Below, piece by piece: positions 35,437-44,514 of a stretch of 64,000 nucleotides of DNA. The DNA is from Flavobacterium micromati (lineage in GTDB: Bacteria > Bacteroidota > Bacteroidia > Flavobacteriales > Flavobacteriaceae). Made by a program: the position numbers and the translations under genes. Numbering within the stretch: the stretch's first letter is position 1; each line of letters starts with the position of its first letter. The stretch covers positions 1 through 64,000 of the forward strand of contig NZ_FQWF01000006.1 of assembly GCF_900129585.1 (NCBI RefSeq), written 5' to 3'. Under the pieces are notes generated by a model. It was given only the letters and a program-made list of their open reading frames with translations. It ran no database searches and was not told the DNA's origin.

Positions 35437-37746
35437 ATGATTGGTCAGAAAAACTATGTAAAAATAAAATACAATACCTACACCTATCAAGTCGAAATTG
35501 TAAATGACCTATGTAATAAAGTAGGATCTCGTTGTAATGATATCGTAAATGCTAACAATGGTACTTTTAGAATTGGAGATTGGTTTGAAAAATTCCTTAA
35601 AATAATTTATGAAGATTTCAATGATAATTTTAAGATACACTTGGAAAGTACTGCAATTGATATAGAAGTTGTAAGTGAAATTATAAATGATTTTAATAAC
35701 AAGGGTAAAATAAAATTTTCGTTTGAATCAAAAGTAATTGATTGTGGTAATATATTAGAAACTATAAAACTAATAATAGACCAAATAAAAAGCAACAAAA
35801 ATGTATTAGTCCAAGAAACATTAAAAAAGGAAATATTTAACTCGATTTTTGATAAGATTAATGAGAACGACGTTTCTATCGCATTTTTAGCAACAGTGAG
35901 TGCAGGAAAATCTACATTAGTAAACTCCTTTATTGGTAAAGACTTGTTACCTGCTAAAGCATTGCCTTGTACTGCAACAATCTGCGAAATTACCAATACT
36001 AATATTGATTTTTTTTCAGGCACTATTTATGATGAAAATTATAAATTAATTAAAGAACAGAAAGACATTACTAAAGAATTCATTTCGGAATATAATGACA
36101 AAGCCAATTCTGAATTTATAAAAATTCATATTAAAGGAAAAATTCAAAATTTGGCAGTGGATGGTATTAATTTGACAATATATGACACACCTGGACCAAA
36201 TAATTCTCTAAATGAAAAACATTGGGAAATCACGAACCTTTTTATAAAAGATAGTTCAAAAAAGCCATTAATTGTGTATCTAATTCCCGCTAAAAACATC
36301 GGTACGAAAGATGATAAATCAATTATAGAGGTAATAGCAAAAGAAATAAATGATAAAGGAAAAATAGCAAAGGAAAGGATAGTTTTTGTTCTAAATCAAA
36401 TTGATGATCTTAATACCAAAGAAAATCCAATAGACCAATTATTATTAAGATGTAGAGAATATTTAGCAGACAACGACATCAAAAATGTAAATATTTTTCC
36501 ATTGAGTTCTAAAGCAGCTCAACTTGCATTAAAAGGAAAATCAAATCTTGATTATGAAGAAGAAGGTGATTTCGAAGGATTTCAAAGAAAATTTTTCCCT
36601 AATCCTGAAAAAGAATATTTAGGTGTTGATACTATTAAAAATGCCCCAATTTCTGAAAAAATCAAAAATAAATTTTATGAAGAAATTAATAAAGATTTAG
36701 ACAGTGATAGAGCATTGTTACATTATTCGGGTTTCTCAGCCTTAAAGTATTATTTAGAAAGTTATATCAATGAGAATCATAAAATCACATTGATTCATAA
36801 CCTAATTGTACCTCTGAAAAGCTTTTTGGAATATGTTATATATAATAACGAAATTAAATTACAGGATTCCGATGAACAAATAAAAAAACAAACTCAAGAG
36901 TTAAAAAAATTAGGTTTATTTCTTGGTGAAAATTTTGAAACAAAAAAAAAACAACTAATAGATAAAATAAATGAACTTAACGTTGATCAAACTGTTTTTA
37001 CTAAGCTTAGAACTGATATCTTCTTATCTTTTGGAGCAATTTTGACAATATTAACTTCTGGTAAAATCAAAAAAGAAGATGCTCAAACAAAAATTAATGA
37101 AGCTCACAAAATAGTTTTTAATACTGATATAAGTTTAAAAACATCTATTGATAGTGATTGCAATTATTATTTAGAAAAGGCGGTTAAAGAAATAAATGCA
37201 TTAGTAATCAACTCATTCAATGATCTAATTAAAGATGCTAATCTAGCAGTTTCATTAAATAATTTTCTAATAAATGATATAAAAGTAGGTATGATTGACA
37301 CAAAGCAATTTATTAGCAAAGAGTCTATTAAAACAACTAAATATGAAAAAGTTGGTGAGCAAGAAATTTCTACGAGCATTTGGTATAAACCTCGTACTTG
37401 GTATAGTACCAAAAAAGTGGATATTTATGAAAATGTGGATTATGTCGTAACAATTGATTACGTCGATGGTCAAAAAATGTATGATAATCATTTTTCTAAC
37501 CTACAAGCAAAAGCTTTCAATAGTGTCGAAGATTCAAAGAAAAAATTTGAAGAAGAAATCAAAAAAATAAAAGAGAATGGAACAAAATTAGTTCATAAAA
37601 TTGAGATGAGATTAAAAGAAAAATCTAATGAACATAGTAAATTATCTTTTAACAATAGAAAAACTGAAGAAGAAAAACTAAAGATTGTAGACGAAATGAA
37701 GATTCTAAAAAGTATTAACGATCAACTACTAAAAACAACTTTATGA
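35437..37746 (+). CDS. Dynamin-like GTPase
   Basis: 769 residues. GTPase motifs are clear: ATVSAGKST at 152-160 (P-loop), LPCTATI (switch I Thr), DTPG at 250-253, and NQID at 320-323 in the G4 position. After the GTPase domain come long predicted helices typical of dynamin stalks, a hydrophobic patch (IFLSFGAILTILTSG, about 528-542) that could act as a membrane paddle, and a Lys/Glu-rich coiled coil at the end. Bacterial dynamins remodel membranes, and some act in phage defence. It overlaps the next gene by 4 bases (ATGA), so translation is coupled. Confidence 0.82.
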   Translation: MIGQKNYVKIKYNTYTYQVEIVNDLCNKVGSRCNDIVNANNGTFRIGDWFEKFLKIIYEDFNDNFKIHLESTAIDIEVVSEIINDFNNKGKIKFSFESKVIDCGNILETIKLIIDQIKSNKNVLVQETLKKEIFNSIFDKINENDVSIAFLATVSAGKSTLVNSFIGKDLLPAKALPCTATICEITNTNIDFFSGTIYDENYKLIKEQKDITKEFISEYNDKANSEFIKIHIKGKIQNLAVDGINLTIYDTPGPNNSLNEKHWEITNLFIKDSSKKPLIVYLIPAKNIGTKDDKSIIEVIAKEINDKGKIAKERIVFVLNQIDDLNTKENPIDQLLLRCREYLADNDIKNVNIFPLSSKAAQLALKGKSNLDYEEEGDFEGFQRKFFPNPEKEYLGVDTIKNAPISEKIKNKFYEEINKDLDSDRALLHYSGFSALKYYLESYINENHKITLIHNLIVPLKSFLEYVIYNNEIKLQDSDEQIKKQTQELKKLGLFLGENFETKKKQLIDKINELNVDQTVFTKLRTDIFLSFGAILTILTSGKIKKEDAQTKINEAHKIVFNTDISLKTSIDSDCNYYLEKAVKEINALVINSFNDLIKDANLAVSLNNFLINDIKVGMIDTKQFISKESIKTTKYEKVGEQEISTSIWYKPRTWYSTKKVDIYENVDYVVTIDYVDGQKMYDNHFSNLQAKAFNSVEDSKKKFEEEIKKIKENGTKLVHKIEMRLKEKSNEHSKLSFNNRKTEEEKLKIVDEMKILKSINDQLLKTTL

Positions 37747-38177
37747 TAAATTATAAAGATTTTAAAAATTTTATTCGTGAAGTTAAGGACGATAATATTT
37801 TTAATATAAAAATAGAAATTTGCAGTATGATTGATTTTTTTGATGGCGATAAATATCTTGTACAAGAATCTATTGATTATGCGAGACAAAACAGTAATTT
37901 TAAAATAGAAAATCACATTGATTTTCCTGTAGACATTGAACTTTCAACAGCTGAAGATTATTATGCTTATGAAAAAGGCCTTCTATTGGATAATTTTTCC
38001 CAAGAAAGAGTTGCAAAAGTAATGGAGTTATATCATCAACTCCCAAAATTAGAAGTTGTTGAAGAAGAAAAAAAAGTAACAAAAAATAATACAAAAGCAA
38101 TTAGCGATACACAAATAGTAATAGCCGGAGTAACTATCCTTGCTTTAGCATTGATTGCTTATAAATGTCTTAAATAA
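37743..38177 (+). CDS. Predicted tail-anchored membrane protein
   Basis: 144 residues with no recognised family. The first ~110 residues are soluble and charged; one membrane helix lies at the C-terminus (about 124-141, IVIAGVTILALALIAY) with a short KCLK tail. Such a layout would fix a cytoplasmic partner to the inner membrane. It overlaps the dynamin gene by 4 bases and lies 3 bases before the ATPase gene, so the three are almost certainly made together. Confidence 0.65.
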   Translation: MINYKDFKNFIREVKDDNIFNIKIEICSMIDFFDGDKYLVQESIDYARQNSNFKIENHIDFPVDIELSTAEDYYAYEKGLLLDNFSQERVAKVMELYHQLPKLEVVEEEKKVTKNNTKAISDTQIVIAGVTILALALIAYKCLK

Positions 38178-38180
38178 TTT

Positions 38181-41100
38181 ATGGAGAATATGCTACCAAT
38201 AGTACCGAAATTAAATATTGATAATTATTTATCAAATTTAGTTAATAAAACTTATTTAGTTAACAATGATTATAAGATCATAGAACGGTCTGCAGATATT
38301 CTAAAAAAAGTAAATTTAAGCACCACAATACGGTTAATTCACTTAACCAAGTTTGTTTATGAAAAAGACATAAGTATAATAGATAAATTTACATCTGTAT
38401 ATTCTTCGTTACATTCATTAGAAGCATCTGTTATTATAAAATTAATTTCAGATGGAAAAAAATGTGATATTTATTATGGCATAAAAAAAGAAGACCACGC
38501 AGCAAAAAGTCTAAAAGTATTGAAAGGGGCAATTGAAGGAAATTTTCCCGGCACAATTTTTAATTATAATGAGAAAGAGCACCAAGGTCTAACAACTGAT
38601 GAAATAGAAATTTTACAACATAACCAATTTGATAAAGTGACTGAAATTTCGACTGTATTAGGCGTTCCTTCCCTAAAAGATAGCGAGGATGAAAATTTCA
38701 TTCAGGGTATTGAAAACTTAATAAAAGGAATGCAAGGAAAACCATTTTCGGCACTTTTCATTGCAGATCCTATTAGTTCTAAAGAAAACGAAGTAGCTAA
38801 AGTGTTTTTTGAGAATATCTATACAGAACTATCCTGTTTAAAAGAACAAACTTTTAATATTGGAAAAAATGAATCAGATGCTTTTACAGAAGGAATTACA
38901 GAAACAATTGGTGAAACAATTGGATTGTCTACTTCGGAGTCAGAATCCACAGGAACAAATAAATCATCAAACAGAACAGAAAATCCGTGGATAGGGAAAT
39001 CGCTTTGGAATAAATTAAAAGGATATGATTCAATTAGTAAAAATGATGGAAGTTCTGAAACAAAATCTACTACTAGTGGCACTAATCAATCTTCAAATTT
39101 AAATATTGCGGACAGCTTTTCAAAAACCAAAACAACAGGAATGTCTTCAAGTATTCAATATACAAGAGAAAACAAAACGATTATCAACATATTAGAAAAT
39201 TTAGATTTAAAATTTGAAAGGCTTAATAAAGGAGAAAATGTAGGTTTATGGAATGTGGGTATTTATTTTCTATCGTCAGAATCTCAAAACAGTATTGTAG
39301 CTGCTAATATTTATAATGGTATCATAAAAGGAGAAAATTCTAGAGTTGAAAAATCGGCCATCAAAACATTCTTAAAAAATGAGAATGCACTACATTTTGT
39401 TTCTGAATATTTAAAAAATTATGAGTTACCTTATATTCAAATTAACAATTCTGAATTTGGAAACTCATTAGGAACGATTGTGACGAGCGATGAACTGACA
39501 GTACAATTATGTCCACCACAGAAGTCCATTATCGGCTTAGACGTGGTAGAAGTTGCTGCTTTTGGGAACAATCTAAAAAATTCCAATTCTGAATCAGCAA
39601 TTACTATTGGGAAACTGTATAATTACGAAAAAGAATATGATGTCGATTTTGATTTAGATATTGAGAAATTAACAGGGCATCTTTTTGTAACAGGAAGTAC
39701 AGGTTCGGGAAAGTCAAATGTGACCTATCAAATACTTAATGAATTGATTAAAAAAGATATTAAGTTTATGGTAATCGAACCTGCTAAAGGAGAATATAAA
39801 GATGTTTTTGGACATAGAAAAGATGTCAACGTATTTAGCACCAATTCGAATTACAGTAAATTGCTAAAAATTAATCCTTTTTCTTTTCCTCCTAAAATTC
39901 ATATTTATGAGCATATAGATCGATTTATTGAAATCCTAAATGCTTGTTGGTCTATGGAAGCGGCAATGCCTGCCTTTTTAAAAGAAGCGCTAATTCTTAC
40001 GTATCAAAAAAAAGGATGGGATCTTGATGCGTCAAAAAATCTAGTTCAAGAAAATTGTTTTCCTGATTTTAATGATTTATTAGATATACTGCCTAAATTA
40101 ATTGAGGCAAGTGGTTATGGGCAAGAAATGAAAAATAATTATACCGGAGCACTAGTGACTCGTGTAAAAAGTATGACAAATGGTTTACTTAGACCTGTTT
40201 TTTGTAGTGTTGAAATTGCTTCCAAAAAGTTATTTGATGAAAATACGATTATTGACTTATCAAGAGTGGCTTCATCTGAAACAAAATCCTTATTAATGGG
40301 AATTGTTTTCATGAAGTTACAAGAATATAGAATGTCCGAAAGTACGGGATTCAATTGTCCTTTAAAACACGTTGCAATAATTGAAGAAGCACATAATTTG
40401 TTAAAAAAAACAAGTTCAGAACAAACTCAAGGCAGTTCTAATTTGCAAGGAAAATCAGTTGAGATGATTTCTAATGCTATTGCCGAAATGAGGACGTATG
40501 GACAAGGTTTCATATTAGCAGATCAAGCTCCAGGACTATTAGACCCATCAGCAATTAGAAATACAAATACAAAAATATGCCTTCGCTTACCTTCGCAAGA
40601 AGATCGTGAATTAGTTGGAAAAGCTATGAATTTAAATGAATTACAAATTAACGAATTAGCAAAATTAAAAACGGGTGTTGGGGCAGTTTATCAAAATGAT
40701 TGGCAGGAAGCAATGTTATGTAAGTTTAGTTATTTTGAGAATAAAGAAAATAATTTTAAATATCTTTCTCACGATAAAAATCTAAATAACGTAAAAGTTT
40801 TCATTTCAAAACAATTAGTAACTAAAAGAATTGGAAAAGAGTTAGAAGTTGAAAAATTAGACAAACTTTCGAAAAATTCAAACTTAAAAGCAATAATTTT
40901 TGCCATTAAACAAAATTCATTGTCTGAAAATGAAATTGCAAAACAACTTTATGAGTTACTTGAAATTGAAATGCTTTTAAATATTATAAATAGCAATATT
41001 GATATTTGCATTCAAGAAAAATGGTTAGGTTTTTTCATTAAAATAATGTCAAAAAAATGGTTTCCATTTGACACAACTGAAACTTTAGAAATTAAGAATC

Positions 41101-41201
41101 TAATTTTAAAGCATCTTGCAAATATTGATAGAGCAACGTTCGCGAATGTTTATGTTTTAAACAGAAAAAAATCACAAATAGATGTTTTTTTAATAAATTA
41201 A
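38181..41201 (+). CDS. HerA/VirB4-like ATPase with an N-terminal extension
   Basis: 1006 residues. The ATPase half has Walker A GSTGSGKS at 505-512, Walker B VAIIEEAH at 731-738, and the downstream YGQGFILADQAPGLLDPS and CLRLPSQEDRE segments seen in HerA/VirB4-type DNA-translocating ATPases. The first ~500 residues are not assigned. Within them, about 236-330 is a Ser/Thr/Gly/Glu-rich stretch of low complexity, likely a flexible linker. After the ATPase, a ~180-residue helical tail follows. HerA family members work with nucleases in repair and in defence (HerA-SIR2, HerA-DUF4297), but no such partner domain is evident here. Confidence 0.8.
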   Translation: MENMLPIVPKLNIDNYLSNLVNKTYLVNNDYKIIERSADILKKVNLSTTIRLIHLTKFVYEKDISIIDKFTSVYSSLHSLEASVIIKLISDGKKCDIYYGIKKEDHAAKSLKVLKGAIEGNFPGTIFNYNEKEHQGLTTDEIEILQHNQFDKVTEISTVLGVPSLKDSEDENFIQGIENLIKGMQGKPFSALFIADPISSKENEVAKVFFENIYTELSCLKEQTFNIGKNESDAFTEGITETIGETIGLSTSESESTGTNKSSNRTENPWIGKSLWNKLKGYDSISKNDGSSETKSTTSGTNQSSNLNIADSFSKTKTTGMSSSIQYTRENKTIINILENLDLKFERLNKGENVGLWNVGIYFLSSESQNSIVAANIYNGIIKGENSRVEKSAIKTFLKNENALHFVSEYLKNYELPYIQINNSEFGNSLGTIVTSDELTVQLCPPQKSIIGLDVVEVAAFGNNLKNSNSESAITIGKLYNYEKEYDVDFDLDIEKLTGHLFVTGSTGSGKSNVTYQILNELIKKDIKFMVIEPAKGEYKDVFGHRKDVNVFSTNSNYSKLLKINPFSFPPKIHIYEHIDRFIEILNACWSMEAAMPAFLKEALILTYQKKGWDLDASKNLVQENCFPDFNDLLDILPKLIEASGYGQEMKNNYTGALVTRVKSMTNGLLRPVFCSVEIASKKLFDENTIIDLSRVASSETKSLLMGIVFMKLQEYRMSESTGFNCPLKHVAIIEEAHNLLKKTSSEQTQGSSNLQGKSVEMISNAIAEMRTYGQGFILADQAPGLLDPSAIRNTNTKICLRLPSQEDRELVGKAMNLNELQINELAKLKTGVGAVYQNDWQEAMLCKFSYFENKENNFKYLSHDKNLNNVKVFISKQLVTKRIGKELEVEKLDKLSKNSNLKAIIFAIKQNSLSENEIAKQLYELLEIEMLLNIINSNIDICIQEKWLGFFIKIMSKKWFPFDTTETLEIKNLILKHLANIDRATFANVYVLNRKKSQIDVFLIN

Positions 41202-41226
41202 TAATCACTAACTAAAATTAAAATTT

Positions 41227-41721
41227 ATGGCAATTGAACCATTTACAGCAGTAGCAAGCGAAGTAGTAAAAGAAGCATCTAAAGAGTCTTTTAAAGAAAT
41301 CGCAAAAGAAGGATTAACGGAAGTAGCCGAAGTAGGATTAGAAGTTGAAGCGGTTGAAGCAACCGAACTCCTCGAAGCTGAAACAGCTGCGTTAAATGAA
41401 ACAAAGGCCGAAGTTTCAAAAGAATTTGCTGAAGTCAAAGAACAAATTCAAGGGATTATTGATTTAATAAAAAGTTTTGAATTCGATTTTGATAATTTTA
41501 TATCTGATCCAGAATATATGATGTCTAAAATTGGTGATGCAAATGCATTCCTGAAAGATTTAAGTACAAAAATCACCGATGTAGCGGAAACAGATTATGT
41601 AAAAGATCTTATAGAAACATTAGATAAGATAGATAAAGTATTGCAACAAATTCAATCTTCTGGATCTGTTGATATAAATGACGAGGATGAAGGTTTAGAG
41701 GGTTTTGGTGATGGAGAGTGA
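41227..41721 (+). CDS. Acidic helical protein of unknown function
   Basis: 164 residues, highly acidic. The first half is rich in Glu/Ala/Val heptad-like repeats (VVKEASKESFKEIAKEGL), predicted to be a long amphipathic or coiled helix. The end is Asp/Glu-rich. No family is recognised. It lies 25 bases after the HerA-like gene and closes the run. It may bind the ATPase or dynamin, but nothing in the sequence proves that. Confidence 0.6.
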   Translation: MAIEPFTAVASEVVKEASKESFKEIAKEGLTEVAEVGLEVEAVEATELLEAETAALNETKAEVSKEFAEVKEQIQGIIDLIKSFEFDFDNFISDPEYMMSKIGDANAFLKDLSTKITDVAETDYVKDLIETLDKIDKVLQQIQSSGSVDINDEDEGLEGFGDGE

Positions 41722-41778
41722 AATTAAAGAGTTTCCTATGATATAAATGATGTTATAGTGTTACATTATTCTTAAATA

Positions 41779-41824
41779 CCGTGTTTTTCTGTATTAAGAC
41801 CTTCACTATAAAAAAAACACGTTT
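41779..41824 (+). terminator. Possible terminator of the dynamin/HerA operon
   Basis: CGTGTTTTT pairs with AAAAACACG around a 24-base loop. The loop is long and only a short T-run follows, so the call is weak. Confidence 0.4.
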
Positions 41825-41877
41825 CATAATCGAGCTGTACTTTTGCTGTATTCTTATGGAAATTAAACAGTATTATC

Positions 41878-41944
41878 TAGCCCTGATAGCAGCGGAAATC
41901 CTTGATTGCCGGTGTTCGGCAAGCAAGATTGAAGTGAATAGCGG
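41878..41944 (-). repeat. Flavobacterial intergenic repeat, copy 4
   Basis: TAGCCCTGATAGCAGCGGAAATCC at the left and GAAGTGAATAGCGG at the right, with an internal TTGCCGG-TGTT-CGGCAA hairpin. It shares the CCGCT-CTAT-GGG-type landmarks with the other intergenic repeats and sits at the right edge of the accessory region. Confidence 0.5.
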
Positions 41945-41973
41945 ATGGTAATCTTCTATAAAAATAATCTTTC

Positions 41974-42735
41974 CTACTCCTTCAAATACGCCTCCCTAAC
42001 CTTTCTAAACAAATTAGAAGAGTACACAAAGTCAACTACAGCTTCATTATCGGTTCTAAAAATTTCTTCTTTAGATCCTTGCCAAGCTTTCAATCCGTCT
42101 TTTAAGAATAGAATATTATCACCAATTTCCATTACAGAGTTCATGTCATGAGTATTAATTACCGTTGTAATATCATATTCTTCGGTAATTTTCATGATAA
42201 GATTATCAATTAAAATAGAAGTATTTGGATCGAGACCAGAATTAGGCTCGTCACAAAAAAGATATTTTGGTTTATTTACAATAGCACGAGCAATGGCAAC
42301 CCGCTTCTGCATTCCTCCTGAAATTTGAGATGGTAATTTGTTGTATGCCTCTGTTAAATCAACTCTTTCGAGTACAAAATCAACTCGCTCTTTAATCTGT
42401 GCTTTATTATTTTTGGTAAACATTCGCAACGGGAAAGCAACATTTTCGGCTACGGTCATCGAATCAAAGAGTGCGCTTCCTTGAAAAACCATCCCTATTT
42501 CTGTTCTAAGTTCTCGCTTTTCATCTGCTTGTAATTCTGAATATACTCTGCCATCAAAACATATTTGTCCGGATTCAGGTGTGTGAATCCCTAATAAACT
42601 TTTTAATAAAACTGTTTTACCAGAGCCACTTTGACCAATAATCAGATTGGTTTTTCCAGTTTCAAAAACGGTCGAAATTCCTTTTAGAATTTTGGTACCA
42701 CTAAATGATTTCTCTACATTTTTTATTTCTATCAT
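41974..42735 (-). CDS. mlaF: ABC transporter ATP-binding protein, MlaF-like
   Basis: 253 residues with Walker A GQSGSGKT at 34-41, ABC signature ISGGMQKR and Walker B KYLFCDEPNSGLDP. It powers phospholipid transport between the membranes together with the MlaE-type permease directly upstream. ATG 42735 is chosen (MIEIKNVEKSF); a longer frame to 42795 would overlap the permease by 60 bases. The actual overlap is 4 bases, indicating coupled translation. Confidence 0.92.
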   Translation of the reverse strand: MIEIKNVEKSFSGTKILKGISTVFETGKTNLIIGQSGSGKTVLLKSLLGIHTPESGQICFDGRVYSELQADEKRELRTEIGMVFQGSALFDSMTVAENVAFPLRMFTKNNKAQIKERVDFVLERVDLTEAYNKLPSQISGGMQKRVAIARAIVNKPKYLFCDEPNSGLDPNTSILIDNLIMKITEEYDITTVINTHDMNSVMEIGDNILFLKDGLKAWQGSKEEIFRTDNEAVVDFVYSSNLFRKVREAYLKE

Positions 42736-43481
42736 GATCCTAGCAGCAATTGCGTTAATATATAATTGAAAGTTATTATCGAAACTGATGTCCAAACAAA
42801 AGCAACAGTACTTGCTTTTCCTACCTCAAGTGCCCCACCTTTCATGTAGTAACCATGAAATGATGGAATAGTTGCGAGTAACATGGCAAAAATTAAAGTT
42901 TTTATAAATGCGTAAGCAATATGAAACGGAATAAAATCCATTTGAGTGCCATTTATAAATTCGTCACTTGAAATAAAACCGCCGTAAACTCCTGCCATCC
43001 ATCCACCTAAAATTCCTAGAAACATAGCGATACCAATAAGAAATGGATATAACAGTAGGGCAATAATTTTTGGGAAAACTAAATAGTTTAATGCATTCAC
43101 TCCCATAACTTCTAGCGCATCAATTTGTTCTGTAACACGCATAGTTCCAATACTTGACGTAATAAACGAACCCATTTTTCCAGCCATAATTACAGAAATA
43201 AATGTGGGTGCAAACTCTAATATCACTGACTGTCTTGTAGCAAACCCAATAAGGTATTTAGGGATCAGGGGATTAGTTAAATTCAATGCCGTTTGAATGG
43301 CAACAACACCTCCAACAAAAAAAGAAATGAAGGCAACAATTCCTAGAGAGTCAATAATTAAGTCATCAATTTCTTTAAAAATCAGACTTCGCATCACAGA
43401 CCATTTAGTTTGTTTATTAAAAATTTCTTTCAGCATCAGGAAATATCTTCCAATCTGCGTTACATAGCGAGTGAGCATCAT
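42732..43481 (-). CDS. mlaE: MlaE/YrbE-type lipid ABC permease
   Basis: 249 residues with about five membrane segments and the MlaE core: GVVAIQTALNLTNPL, RQSVILEFAPTFISVIMAGKMGSF, MRVTEQIDALEVMGVNAL, and LATIPSFHGYYMKGGALEVGKASTVAFVWTS. Pairs with MlaF; the MCE-domain protein is not in the window. First gene of the pair. Confidence 0.93.
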   Translation of the reverse strand: MMLTRYVTQIGRYFLMLKEIFNKQTKWSVMRSLIFKEIDDLIIDSLGIVAFISFFVGGVVAIQTALNLTNPLIPKYLIGFATRQSVILEFAPTFISVIMAGKMGSFITSSIGTMRVTEQIDALEVMGVNALNYLVFPKIIALLLYPFLIGIAMFLGILGGWMAGVYGGFISSDEFINGTQMDFIPFHIAYAFIKTLIFAMLLATIPSFHGYYMKGGALEVGKASTVAFVWTSVSIITFNYILTQLLLGS

Positions 43482-43548
43482 TTTATTAGTATTCAGTGTT
43501 CAGTTATTAGTATTCCGTAAAAATACTATAATTTTATTTGAAAGATGT

Positions 43549-44463
43549 CTAAAAAAGTTGAAACAGTTTTTCTTTCATTTTTTGGAAGCGGTGATTACGA
43601 ATAAATTTAGCTTGCTCTGCTGTCACCATCAAAGTTGTATTAGCCAGTCTAGCTTTCCAAAATCCTCTGATGTAGTCTAAAAAAAGCAAAGGTTTATTTT
43701 TCATCATTGCTAATTTAGCCGATGCAATTGCAGTTATCAAAAAACCATAACCTAAGGTGTAAAAGGCTTCGCCTTGTTTGTAGCGTGCGGTTTTACTATA
43801 ATTAGCGCCTGTTGGTTTTAAATGTTTTACATGTAAGGATTGATCTGTGACTACTTTCCAGTTGTAGAATTTACAAAGTAATTCGTCTACAGTGTCCCAA
43901 CCCATTTGTGGTTTTAAACCGCCAATTTGTTGGAATGTTTCTTTTCTATACGCTTTTAAAGCTCCTCGAATATGATCTTCATCGGTCAAATTTTCTAGAA
44001 TCCATTCGCCTTTTTTTTCTACATAACAAAAACCACCTACCATCCCAATAGCTGGATCTGACTGGAAATGTTTATCAATAGTTTCAAAATAGTTAGTCGG
44101 AAATATTAAGTCGGCATCGATCTTCACAATCACATCGTAGTTTTCGTCCAAGGTTTCAAATCCTGTTTGGAAGGCCTGAATCACTTTGCTTCCTGGTAAA
44201 TGGATCGCACTAGATTTCTTTTCAACTAAAGATATAAACGGATGCTCTTTGGCAAAAGCCAAAACAATTTCTGCCGTTCTATCGGTGGAATTATCATTAA
44301 CTACAACTACTTTTGTAGGTAAATGCGTTTGTGAAACTAAAGATTGTAATGTCAGTGCAATAAATTGCTCTTCATTATAAGTTGGGATAACTATGTAAAA
44401 GGCCCCCCAACCCCCGATGGGGGAGCCTGATATTGATACGTTTTGGGAATTGGGATCATTCAT
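43549..44463 (-). CDS. Glycosyltransferase family 2
   Basis: 304 residues. The GT-A core is visible: FYIVIPTYNEEQFIALTLQSL, VVVNDNSTDRT and KIDADLIFP (DxD-type metal site), then GLKPQMGWDTVDELLCKFY near the acceptor site. The sugar and acceptor are unknown. Oddity: the first ~20 residues (with SGSPIGGWGAF) come from a REPIN-like repeat at 44401-44427 rather than from the GT2 fold. It lies 21 bases downstream of the methyltransferase gene. Confidence 0.87.
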   Translation of the reverse strand: MNDPNSQNVSISGSPIGGWGAFYIVIPTYNEEQFIALTLQSLVSQTHLPTKVVVVNDNSTDRTAEIVLAFAKEHPFISLVEKKSSAIHLPGSKVIQAFQTGFETLDENYDVIVKIDADLIFPTNYFETIDKHFQSDPAIGMVGGFCYVEKKGEWILENLTDEDHIRGALKAYRKETFQQIGGLKPQMGWDTVDELLCKFYNWKVVTDQSLHVKHLKPTGANYSKTARYKQGEAFYTLGYGFLITAIASAKLAMMKNKPLLFLDYIRGFWKARLANTTLMVTAEQAKFIRNHRFQKMKEKLFQLF

Positions 44464-44514
44464 TTAAACTATTTTTTACTGTGATTACATTCCCCCTTTG
44501 GGGGTGAGGGGGCT
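44401..44514 (-). repeat. REPIN-like inverted repeat pair across two gene ends
   Basis: Inverted C/G-rich copies at 44401-44427 and 44490-44514, each with an internal CCCCC/GGGGG palindrome, with about 60 bases between. It has the same layout as 8465-8563. The right copy encodes the SPLTPKGG tail of the methyltransferase. The left copy encodes part of the GT2 N-terminus. Confidence 0.7.

Noticed and set aside
38181..41201. Conjugation VirB4 gene as part of a mobile element
   Set aside because: No other transfer genes, integrase or att sites are visible nearby; the ATPase alone does not make a conjugation module.
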